Part shown: piece by piece, positions 1 through 5,595 of the stretch
Position numbering within the stretch: position 1 is the first letter of the stretch
How the letters are laid out: every line of letters starts with the position of its first letter
The notes under the pieces: model-generated
Told to the model about the DNA's origin: nothing
The model's input: the letters and a program-made list of their open reading frames with translations, nothing else
Databases searched by the model: none
Assembly: GCA_964639335.1 (NCBI GenBank)
Contig: CAZXCJ010000038.1
Coordinates: 1 to 9,909 of the forward strand
Source: JAIOTH01 sp964639335
GTDB lineage: Bacteria > Patescibacteriota > Patescibacteriia > UBA1558 > S5-K13
DNA: 9,909 nucleotides
Direction: 5' to 3'
Position numbers and translations under genes: made by a program

Positions 1-12
1 GGCCTTGTTTTA

Positions 13-168
13 TTAATCTTTGATCACTTTTTTAAAAATGGGAATTAGGGGAAGTAGTAAGATCATGGAAATTAGACTTTTCAAAATTGAAAGTATGCCG
101 GGTAGAAATATAAATTTGAATATTTTATACCAACAAACGCAATAACAGTATATTTTTTTAAGTAGCAT
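13..168 (-). CDS. Small hydrophobic peptide, 51 aa, unknown function
   Basis: I do not recognise this peptide. The reading frame starts at ATG 168-166 and ends with TAA at 15-13. It is short but has a strong ribosome site: AGGAGG four bases before the ATG, placed in the 12-base gap after the stop codon of the upstream 132-residue membrane protein, so the two genes are probably co-transcribed. The N-terminus carries a C-x-C-x-C cluster (Cys8, Cys10, Cys12) between basic and aromatic residues. Residues about 17-45 are almost entirely hydrophobic with Pro23, Pro40 and Pro43, and the C-terminus is lysine-rich (KKVIKD). This suggests an integral membrane peptide. It could be an accessory subunit of its neighbour or a toxin-like membrane peptide, but neither is shown. 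Support for translation is the SD site and the tight spacing only; no homology could be tested. Confidence 0.5.
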   Translation of the reverse strand: MLLKKIYCYCVCWYKIFKFIFLPGILSILKSLISMILLLPLIPIFKKVIKD

Positions 169-172
169 TTTA

Positions 173-178
173 CCTCCT
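173..178 (-). promoter_or_regulatory. Shine-Dalgarno site of the 51-aa peptide gene
   Basis: The minus strand reads AGGAGGT with four bases between AGGAGG and the ATG at 168. It lies immediately downstream of the TAA stop of the preceding gene (183-181). It is one of only two full-consensus ribosome sites in the window and is the main reason for calling the small gene. Confidence 0.6.
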
Positions 179-180
179 AC

Positions 181-579
181 TTATTTTTTATTTTTTAAAT
201 ACTTTGAATTATAACTTATAGCAAATATTCCCAAAATTGACAAGTAGGCAGTGGTAAATTCTCTGTTAATTTTAAATTTTTCTGGATTTTTAACTTCCAA
301 TATTAAAAATAAAAGCATGATTAAAGTATAGGCAATAATAAATATTTCTCCTTTATATTGCGAAAGAAATTTTTTGTCTTTCCATCTTCGAAATTCTTTA
401 ACACTAGTAAAGATAGATAAGACGCAAATATAAATAATAGTGATTGTTCTTAAAGAACTAGAACAATTTATTATTCCAAAAAAATCTGATACAAAAAAGA
501 GGGCAGTTAAAATTCCCCAGCCATAAGTTAAGATTCTCCAAAATAATAATTTTTCTTTGTGTTTTATTTTCTTTTGCAT
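181..579 (-). CDS. Conserved-looking four-helix membrane protein, 132 aa, unknown function
   Basis: The protein shows four hydrophobic segments, at about residues 14-36, 43-60, 78-95 and 108-124, so it is probably an integral membrane protein. A basic N-terminus (MQKKIKHKEK) and a basic C-terminus (YLKNKK) would both sit in the cytoplasm under the positive-inside rule, consistent with four passes. A charged loop (KEFRRWKDKK, about 61-70) separates helices 2 and 3. Its general look, including the 'Y-K-G-E-I-F-I-I' entry to helix 3, resembles small uncharacterised membrane proteins that I associate with Patescibacteria; this is an impression, not a search result. No enzymatic motif is visible. 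The ATG at 579 is preferred because TATAAT stands nine bases upstream and there is no SD, which fits a leaderless mRNA. The 51-aa peptide gene follows 12 bases after the stop. Confidence 0.75.
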   Translation of the reverse strand: MQKKIKHKEKLLFWRILTYGWGILTALFFVSDFFGIINCSSSLRTITIIYICVLSIFTSVKEFRRWKDKKFLSQYKGEIFIIAYTLIMLLFLILEVKNPEKFKINREFTTAYLSILGIFAISYNSKYLKNKK

Positions 580-588
580 AGTGTTTTC

Positions 589-594
589 ATTATA
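589..594 (-). promoter_or_regulatory. -10 element (TATAAT) of a leaderless promoter for the 132-aa membrane protein
   Basis: The minus strand reads TATAAT, then nine bases, then ATG (579). Transcription normally starts about seven bases after the -10 box, so the mRNA would begin within a few bases of the start codon. There is no SD in the gap. The -35 region 17 bases upstream (TTTATT) is a poor match to TTGACA. Confidence 0.55.
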
Positions 595-704
595 CTTTGT
601 TTTTTGTTTAAAATAAAGGCGTTAGGCTCTCTGTCAAATAAGGTGGCGCTCAAAATAATAAAAATATAATTATTATAATAACTTTTTTTATAGTATTTGT
701 ATTT

Positions 705-923
705 TAAGCGCCCTTACAAGAATTTAGATACAATTCAAATGAAGACAGGTAGAATTTCTACGAGGAATAAGTATGACGAGTATTGAAATTAATTTGTCTG
801 CCCGTCCTCCGCAGTAGCAGGCCACTGCTACGGAGGATGGAAATGATGAATTGTCCCCTGCCTCTATATAAAATATAATTGTTGCGGGGTCCCTCTTTGC
901 GGGATAAATTCTTGTACAGGCGC
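705..923. repeat. Nested inverted-repeat element, about 220 bp, possible MITE-like remnant
   Basis: Bases 708-726 and 905-923 are inverted copies matching at 17 of 19 positions (GCGCC...AAGAATTTA on the left arm). Inside are a second inverted pair, ACAATTCA 730-737 with TGAATTGT 847-854, and a strong central hairpin at 802-840. No open reading frame of useful size lies within. Such a non-coding element with terminal inverted repeats could be a miniature transposable element, but no clear target-site duplication flanks it, so this is only a possibility. A perfect inverted copy of the left tip, TAAGCGCCCTT (705-715), recurs at 1205-1215 in the secG promoter. Confidence 0.4.
802..840. repeat. 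GC-rich hairpin inside the nested element
   Basis: CCGTCCTCCG (802-811) pairs with CGGAGGATGG (831-840), ten pairs with one G.T wobble. After a three-base bulge (CAG, 812-814), TAGCAG (815-820) pairs with CTGCTA (825-830) around the loop GCCA. The sequence is GC-rich in an otherwise AT-rich spacer, which is typical of dispersed palindromic repeats. No U-run follows, so it is not a standard terminator. Confidence 0.6.
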
Positions 924-924
924 G

Positions 925-972
925 ACTTTTTAGCTCTACCTTTTTCTAGAAAAAGGTAGAAGAATAAAAAGT
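925..972. repeat. Near-perfect 48-bp palindrome (cruciform candidate)
   Basis: Bases 935-960 form a perfect 26-base palindrome centred on CTAG with no loop. It is enclosed by ACTTTTTA (925-932) and its complement TAAAAAGT (965-972) across a small internal loop. It begins one base after the end of the 708-923 element. There is no spacer for a normal RNA loop and no GC-rich stem, so it may act as DNA (cruciform or dyad protein site) or be the scar of an inverted duplication. Confidence 0.5.
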
Positions 973-1116
973 GTCATCAAGACAAAATTAAAGTGACTAT
1001 ACTTTTACTATTAACAAAATAATATATTATTAAAATAACTTAAACTAAATTTAGAATTTATATTTATTCATTCTTCAATAAATAATGCTTATTTTATTAG
1101 ATAAAAAAACCATCAA

Positions 1117-1170
1117 GGTGGAAAATGCTATTTTATAGCTTGGGTAATGATAAAAGCATACTTATCCACC
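1117..1170. other. Imperfect hairpin upstream of the secG promoter
   Basis: GGTGGA (1117-1122) pairs with TCCACC (1165-1170), ATGCT (1125-1129) with AGCAT (1155-1159), and TTTAT with ATAAA further in, giving 16 pairs separated by small bulges around a 13-base loop. It ends 29 bases before the secG -35 box, so it would not be in the secG mRNA. It could be part of an unrecognised small RNA, or chance; it does not match signal recognition particle RNA core motifs that I know. The rest of 973-1199 is AT-rich with no gene that I can support. Confidence 0.3.
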
Positions 1171-1199
1171 ACGGGTTATATTGTAGAGCCAAAGCGTTA

Positions 1200-1228
1200 T
1201 TGACAAGGGCGCTTATATATGATACACT
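1200..1228 (+). promoter_or_regulatory. secG promoter: TTGACA, 17-bp spacer, extended -10 TGATACACT
   Basis: A perfect -35 box, TTGACA (1200-1205), is separated by exactly 17 bases from TACACT (1223-1228), and TG at 1220-1221 adds an extended -10 motif. Transcription should start near 1235. This places the ATG at 1219 upstream of the transcript and makes the in-frame ATG at 1246 the usable start, with a leader of only about ten bases and no SD. The spacer contains AAGGGCGCTTA, an inverted copy of 705-715. Confidence 0.7.
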
Positions 1229-1245
1229 TTGAACATAATAAATTT

Positions 1246-1458
1246 ATGTCACCTTTAAATATATTACAAATAGTAATAGCAGTATTACTTATTATTACGG
1301 TATCATTACAAAGTCGCGGTGGCGGACTTTCTTCTATTTTTGGCGGCGGCGGAGGATCTTTTCAAACCAAAAGAGGTTTAGAAAAGTCTTTATTTATAGC
1401 AACTATTGTATTAGCCAGCCTGTTTTTAATAATAAGCTTATCCCATATTTTTATTTAA
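1246..1458 (+). CDS. secG: Preprotein translocase subunit SecG
   Basis: SecG is the small auxiliary subunit of the SecYEG channel in the cytoplasmic membrane and assists SecA-driven export. Starting at ATG 1246 the protein has 70 residues, the usual size. It shows the family plan: helix 1 (about residues 4-20), the conserved loop with LQSRGGGLSSIFGGGGG and a following F-x-T-K-R-G segment (about 21-44), and helix 2 (about 47-68). A start at 1219 would add nine residues (MIHFEHNKF) but overlaps the promoter's -10 box and lies before the expected transcript start, so I reject it. No SD is present; initiation would be near-leaderless. The gene stands alone between a repeat-rich spacer and the solute-binding protein gene, with which it may share transcripts. 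Confidence 0.92.
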   Translation: MSPLNILQIVIAVLLIITVSLQSRGGGLSSIFGGGGGSFQTKRGLEKSLFIATIVLASLFLIISLSHIFI

Positions 1459-1498
1459 ATTAGGCCTACTATGTAATTTATTATGCAGTAGGTTTAAT
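1459..1498 (+). terminator. Weak hairpin after secG, possible attenuated terminator
   Basis: Directly after the secG stop, bases 1459-1470 pair with 1487-1498 over twelve positions (ten Watson-Crick, two G.U) around a 16-base loop. The core is CCTACT with AGTAGG. No U-run follows, so it may be an mRNA 3'-end stabiliser or a partial terminator rather than a full intrinsic one. Confidence 0.35.
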
Positions 1499-1646
1499 AG
1501 ACATCTTCTAAATATATTTAATTAGTAATTACGTTCATCTGCTCAAAAAATTTTTTATTAAATTAAAAAGCCATTTTTCTAAGGAAAATTTTCCGGTAGT
1601 TTTTTTTAATAAAACTTTTAAAATAATTTCTTCAAAAACTAAATCT

Positions 1647-3377
1647 TTGTTTAATTCACGCAATGATGCAGATAAAAAATTTATATTTAGTTTATCTCAT
1701 CGCATATTACCGACCAAAAAACAGATTAAGCAGTTTAAGTATTTTTTATCTCCCCGAGAAAAGAAAATTATCATTATATCTATTTTACTAATTGTATTAT
1801 CAGTTGCTTGGTTGTTTATCAGAGTAGCTGGTGTACATTTTGTTAAGGCCCCCAAGCATGGAGGTGAATATACAGAGGGTTTAATTGGATCTATTCAATA
1901 TTTAAATCCCATACTTTGTCAGGCCAATGATGTGGATAGAGATATGTCCAGATTAATTTTTTCAGGACTTTTTAAAGTAAATATTAATGGTGAATTGGAG
2001 AATGATTTGATTAGTAATTATATAATAAGCGATGATAAAAAGACCTATGTTTTTACTTTAAAAAAGGGTGTTTTATGGCATGACAAAACCAAGCTAAGCA
2101 CTAATGATATTGGATTTACTTTGCACCTTATTCAAAATGTAGAATTTAGTAGTCCTTTATATAAAACTTTTCAAGGAGTTGGTTTTGAAAAAATTTCTGA
2201 TAATTCTTTTAAATTAATTTTACCTGAGCCATTTGGTCCGTTTTTATCAACTTTAACCTTTGGTATAATGCCTGAACATCTTTGGCAGGCGGTTAATCCG
2301 GAAAATGCCAACTTAAGCGAACTTAATAAAAAACCTATTGGCACTGGACCATTTAAATATAAGTCGTTTAAGAAAGATTCAGCTGGATATATTAAGCAAT
2401 ATAATTTAGTGGTTTTTAAGGATTATTATTCGACTGTGCCATATATAGATAAAATTAGCTTTAAATTATTTCCAGATTCTGATTTAGCCTTTCAGGCATT
2501 AAAAAATAATCAAATTGATGGAGTTAGCTACGTATCACAAAGCAATTTAAAGACCATTAGTGATTCTAATAATTTTAATATCTATAATTTTAATATGCCG
2601 CAATATTCAGCTTTATTTTTTAATCCCAAAAAACAAGCATTATTAAAAGATGAAAATATTAGAAAAGCCCTTTATCTCTCTATTGATAAAACTGAATTAG
2701 CTCAAGAGATAGGCACAGAACGGGAAATTGCTTATGGACCATTGGATTTTATAATTCCACCCGGAGAAGACGAATATGACATAAAGAAGAGTGCGGAGAT
2801 ATTAAAAGAAGCTGGTTGGGCACCGGAAGATGATGTGTTAAAAAAAGACGAACAAGAATTTGAATTGACCATTACCAGCGTTGATAATGATGAGTATATA
2901 AGTATTCTTCAATATGTTAAAAAGCAATGGAGTAAGTTGGGCATTGTAACTAATTTAGAAATAATTCCTAGACAAAAAATAGCCAGCCAAATTATTGAGC
3001 CACGTGAATATGAAATATTGCTTTTCGGGCAAATTTTATCTTACGACCCAGATCCTTATCCTTTTTGGCATTCTTCCCAAACCAAGACTGGTTTGAATTT
3101 GAGTATTTTTGCTAATTTATCAATAGATGAATCTTTGGAATCGGCCAGAAGAGTTACTTCTTTTGAAGAAAGATTAAAAAAATATCAGGATTTTCAAAAT
3201 GTTTTAAAGCAAGAAAATTTAGCCATATTTTTGTTTAGACCGACATATTACTATCCTTTAAATAATAGAATAAGTGGAGTAGATACTAAAGTTATTTATC
3301 TCCCAGCTGATAGATTTTTTAATATTAATAATTGGTATATTAAAACTAAAAAGATTTTAAAATTTAAGGAAAATTAA
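1647..3377 (+). CDS. Membrane-anchored ABC-type peptide/nickel solute-binding protein, family 5
   Basis: This protein (576 aa from a TTG start at 1647) belongs to the extracytoplasmic solute-binding family 5, which delivers oligopeptides, or sometimes nickel, to an ABC importer. The family signature is clear: GGEYTEG at residues 72-78, L-N-P near 87-89, NDVDRDMSRLIFSGL near 94-108, and a later 'IRKALYLSIDK' segment typical of the binding lobes. There is no lipobox. A cytoplasmic basic segment (1-39) precedes one helix (about 40-60), so it is anchored by an uncleaved signal-anchor. The start is uncertain: no ATG is available, no SD is present, and the frame stays open upstream to 1512 with a basic, plausible sequence, so translation may begin earlier at a non-ATG codon. 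No permease or ATPase gene lies in the window, so its importer partner must be elsewhere or absent. Confidence 0.85.
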   Translation: MFNSRNDADKKFIFSLSHRILPTKKQIKQFKYFLSPREKKIIIISILLIVLSVAWLFIRVAGVHFVKAPKHGGEYTEGLIGSIQYLNPILCQANDVDRDMSRLIFSGLFKVNINGELENDLISNYIISDDKKTYVFTLKKGVLWHDKTKLSTNDIGFTLHLIQNVEFSSPLYKTFQGVGFEKISDNSFKLILPEPFGPFLSTLTFGIMPEHLWQAVNPENANLSELNKKPIGTGPFKYKSFKKDSAGYIKQYNLVVFKDYYSTVPYIDKISFKLFPDSDLAFQALKNNQIDGVSYVSQSNLKTISDSNNFNIYNFNMPQYSALFFNPKKQALLKDENIRKALYLSIDKTELAQEIGTEREIAYGPLDFIIPPGEDEYDIKKSAEILKEAGWAPEDDVLKKDEQEFELTITSVDNDEYISILQYVKKQWSKLGIVTNLEIIPRQKIASQIIEPREYEILLFGQILSYDPDPYPFWHSSQTKTGLNLSIFANLSIDESLESARRVTSFEERLKKYQDFQNVLKQENLAIFLFRPTYYYPLNNRISGVDTKVIYLPADRFFNINNWYIKTKKILKFKEN

Positions 3378-3446
3378 TAAGTTAATTTCTCAACAAATTT
3401 AAAATTTTAATGAGCGATTAAGGAATCAATATTGATTTTGTATTTT

Positions 3447-3487
3447 TATACTTTGAGATGGTTACAAAATAGTTTTGTAACTACCTC
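3447..3487 (+). promoter_or_regulatory. Candidate rnj promoter and 5' leader hairpin
   Basis: TATACT (3447-3452) could be a -10 box, although no good -35 is seen. A transcript starting near 3459 would open with a strong hairpin: GTTACAAAA (3461-3469) pairs perfectly with TTTTGTAAC (3473-3481) around TAG, and flanking bases 3455-3460 and 3482-3487 extend it with one mismatch. A CTTTTCT run follows, so it could instead be a terminator for the upstream gene. Just upstream, bases 3424-3437 are a perfect 14-base palindrome (AATCAATATTGATT) that could be an operator. Confidence 0.4.
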
Positions 3488-3541
3488 CTTTTCTAAATTA
3501 ATAAACAAATCCAAGCATTTTTCTGTAGGATATTTTGAAAG

Positions 3542-5308
3542 ATGCTGGATAAAATAAATTTTATGATGACGAAAAAAAATAGTTTTCAAAGAACTAAAAA
3601 CAAGAGTAAATATAATAAAAAAACTGCCGAAGTTAAGACATATGATCACGGAAAACTAAAGATTATAATAGTTGGTGGAAATGAAGAAGTCGGGCGCAAT
3701 ATGACTATCATGGAATATGAAAATAATATCATTATTATTGATATGGGTATTCAATTTCCAGAAGAAGATATGCCGGGCATTGATTTTATAATTCCCAATA
3801 TTGAATATTTAAAAGGCAAAGAAAAAAATATTAAAGGAGTTATTATTACCCACGGTCATTTAGATCACATTGGAGCAGTTTCTTATTTGTCTCCATCTTT
3901 GGGCAATCCAACTATTTATAGTTCTCCTCTAACCCTAGGAATGATTAAAAAGAGACATGAAGAATTTAAAGATTTGTCGCCTCTAAATTTGCAAGCAATT
4001 ACAACTAATGATTTTATAAATTTAGGATATTTTAAAGTTTCATTTTTTGCGGTTAGCCATAACATCCCGTCTTCTATGGGGATAATTGTTGATACTCCTT
4101 TAGGTAAAGTAATTCATAGTGGTGATTTTAAATTAGATTTTGATGGTCCAGCTCGAGATTTGCCAGAAATTTCTAAAATTGCCGCCCTAGGCGAAAAAAA
4201 CGTCTTGGCCTTATTATCGGATTCAACCAATGCAAGTCATTCTGGCCATCAAATTAGTGAATCAGAAATTCAAACTAATTTATTTAATATTATTAGAAAC
4301 GCCAATGGCCGAGTGATTATTGGAACATTTTCATCTTTATTGAATAGATTACAACAAATATTTGCGGCTTGTGAAAAATTAAATAAAAAGATTTTAATTG
4401 ACGGCTATAGTATGAAAACCAACGTAGAAATAGCTCATCAATTAGGATATTTAAATTTTAAAAAAGATAGTTTTATCACTGAAAAACAGCTTAAGGAATA
4501 TCCAGATAATAGAATTGTGATTTGCTGCACTGGGGCCCAAGGAGAGGATAGGGCGGTTTTAATGCGTATTGTTAACAACGAACATCGCTTCTTAAAAATT
4601 GGCAAGAACGATACTGTAGTATTTTCATCTTCAGTTATTCCGGGCAATGAAAGATCTGTGCAAAGACTAAAAGATAGTTTATATAGGCAGGGAGCAGAAG
4701 TAATCCATTATCAAATGATGGATGTTCATGCTGGCGGACATGCTAAAAAAGAGGATTTAAAATTAATGATTAATTTAATTAGGCCAAAATATTTTGTACC
4801 CATTGAGGGCAATCATTCATTTTTACATATTCATGCTAAAATTGCCGAAGAAACTGGAATACCTCCCAAAAATATTTTTATTGCTGATAATGGTCAAGTA
4901 ATAGAATTTACCAAACTTGGCGGAAAATTAACTAACAAAAGAGTTCCCTCAGATTATGTTTTTGTTGATGGTTTGGGTGTTGGCGATGTTTCTCATATTG
5001 TTTTACGGGATAGAAAACAAATGTCGGATGATGGCATGATTGTGGCCATAGCCACTATTAGTGCTAAAACTGGCGAATTAATTCATTCACCAGATATTAT
5101 TTCTAGAGGCTTTGTTTATATGAAGGAAAATAAAGAATTAATTGAAAGAGCTAGAAATAAAGTTAGACAGATTATGAAAGCCAACAATCCTAAAAACATG
5201 GCCAATGATATGTTTATTAAAAATAAAATGAGAAATCAATTAGGTGATTTGCTTTTTAAAGAAACTGAAAGACGGCCCATGGTATTGCCAGTGATTATTG
5301 AGGTATAA
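3542..5308 (+). CDS. rnj: Ribonuclease J (metallo-beta-lactamase/beta-CASP nuclease)
   Basis: RNase J is a 5'-3' exonuclease and endonuclease for mRNA decay and rRNA maturation in the cytoplasm. The 588-residue protein carries a lysine/asparagine-rich extension (about 10-35), then the metallo-beta-lactamase core with HGHLDH (104-109), SHN (172-174) and HSGDF (192-196), the beta-CASP domain with CTGAQGE (329-335), the HAGGHA motif B (396-401), and a C-terminal domain to residue 588. Full length compares well with the usual roughly 555 residues plus the extension. The motif C region, usually P-V-H-G-E or P-V-Q-G-E, reads P-I-E-G-N-H here (420-425), with Glu422 at the position of the metal-binding His. 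The first ATG (3542) is preferred over Met8 because AGGA lies 11 bases upstream; the SD is weak. A hairpin in the leader could serve in feedback control. Confidence 0.93.
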   Translation: MLDKINFMMTKKNSFQRTKNKSKYNKKTAEVKTYDHGKLKIIIVGGNEEVGRNMTIMEYENNIIIIDMGIQFPEEDMPGIDFIIPNIEYLKGKEKNIKGVIITHGHLDHIGAVSYLSPSLGNPTIYSSPLTLGMIKKRHEEFKDLSPLNLQAITTNDFINLGYFKVSFFAVSHNIPSSMGIIVDTPLGKVIHSGDFKLDFDGPARDLPEISKIAALGEKNVLALLSDSTNASHSGHQISESEIQTNLFNIIRNANGRVIIGTFSSLLNRLQQIFAACEKLNKKILIDGYSMKTNVEIAHQLGYLNFKKDSFITEKQLKEYPDNRIVICCTGAQGEDRAVLMRIVNNEHRFLKIGKNDTVVFSSSVIPGNERSVQRLKDSLYRQGAEVIHYQMMDVHAGGHAKKEDLKLMINLIRPKYFVPIEGNHSFLHIHAKIAEETGIPPKNIFIADNGQVIEFTKLGGKLTNKRVPSDYVFVDGLGVGDVSHIVLRDRKQMSDDGMIVAIATISAKTGELIHSPDIISRGFVYMKENKELIERARNKVRQIMKANNPKNMANDMFIKNKMRNQLGDLLFKETERRPMVLPVIIEV

Positions 5309-5311
5309 AAG

Positions 5312-5400
5312 CTGTAAGTCATAAGCTATAAGTTTTAAGTATTGAATTAATTGGCTTGTTAGCTTTGGGGCTTATAGGTATAATAAAGTTATAAGTATTA
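5312..5400. repeat. Degenerate TATAAG/CTTATA repeat cluster after rnj
   Basis: The spacer after the RNase J gene is made of short variants of TAAGCTATAAG in both orientations, for example GTCATAAGCTATAAG near 5318-5332 and CTTATA (5370-5375 region) facing TATAAG near 5390. AAGTATTGAATTAATT and a shorter copy, AAGTATTAATTAGG, form a direct repeat. No gene is visible. This low-complexity pattern may fold as an mRNA 3' end. Confidence 0.4.
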
Positions 5401-5408
5401 ATTAGGCG

Positions 5409-5466
5409 TTAGTCGTCAGGCGTTAGGGAATTTCCTAATAACTATTGACTAATGACTATCGACTAA
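5409..5466. repeat. TTAGTCG-type imperfect palindrome
   Basis: TTAGTCG (5409-5415) pairs with CGACTAA (5460-5466), and TTAGG (about 5424-5428) pairs with CCTAA (5434-5438) around a small GAA/TTT core. The arms are themselves built of near-repeats of ACTAATGACTA/TTAGTCGTCAG. It resembles dispersed palindromic spacers that I associate with Patescibacteria. No U-run of terminator quality follows (CTAAAAAT). Confidence 0.5.
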
Positions 5467-5477
5467 AAATTTATGAG

Positions 5478-5595
5478 TTTAACCCGTTAGATATATAAAT
5501 AAAAGAATTTAACGAATTTAATGGGACATAAAATGACTTCTTAATAAATATAATTTTAAAAATATGACTAAAGAAGAATTATCTAACGGGTTGAA
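5478..5595 (+). promoter_or_regulatory. Long-range complementary pair spanning the trpS start
   Basis: Bases 5478-5492 (TTTAACCCGTTAGAT) are complementary to 5581-5595 inside codons 6-11 of trpS: 14 Watson-Crick pairs plus one G.U. The same upstream arm can instead pair with 5516-5525 (ATTTAATGGG, ten pairs with two G.U). The two pairings exclude each other. The start codon lies in the 88-base loop of the longer pairing. It could only act in transcripts begun upstream of 5478, not in those from the TATAAT at 5549. No T-box consensus is present. Confidence 0.35.
5549..5554 (+). promoter_or_regulatory. -10 element (TATAAT) of a leaderless trpS promoter
   Basis: TATAAT is followed by nine bases and then ATG (5564), the same geometry as the 132-aa membrane protein gene. 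Transcription would begin at or within about three bases of the start codon. No SD precedes trpS and no convincing -35 is seen. Confidence 0.5.

Noticed and set aside
773..817. Fourteen-codon frame with a GAGGA upstream
   Set aside because: It is too short, it ends within the hairpin of a repeat element, and nothing suggests a peptide function.
1162..1170. TTATCCACC as a DnaA box
   Set aside because: It is a single site with one mismatch, with no cluster of boxes and no replication genes nearby.
1583..1594. GGAAAATTTTCC palindrome as an operator
   Set aside because: Twelve-base palindromes of A and T runs are expected in such AT-rich DNA, and it may lie in coding sequence of the solute-binding protein.
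3446..3649. Minus-strand open frame of 67 codons over the rnj start
   Set aside because: It overlaps the leader and start of RNase J and has no SD at a usable distance; the hydrophobic start is a reflection of AT-rich sequence.
4438..4647. Minus-strand open frame inside rnj
   Set aside because: It is fully antisense to conserved RNase J motifs, has no ribosome site, and is not protein-like.
5467..5563. T-box riboswitch before trpS
   Set aside because: The conserved T-box sequence and the specifier/terminator arrangement are absent.
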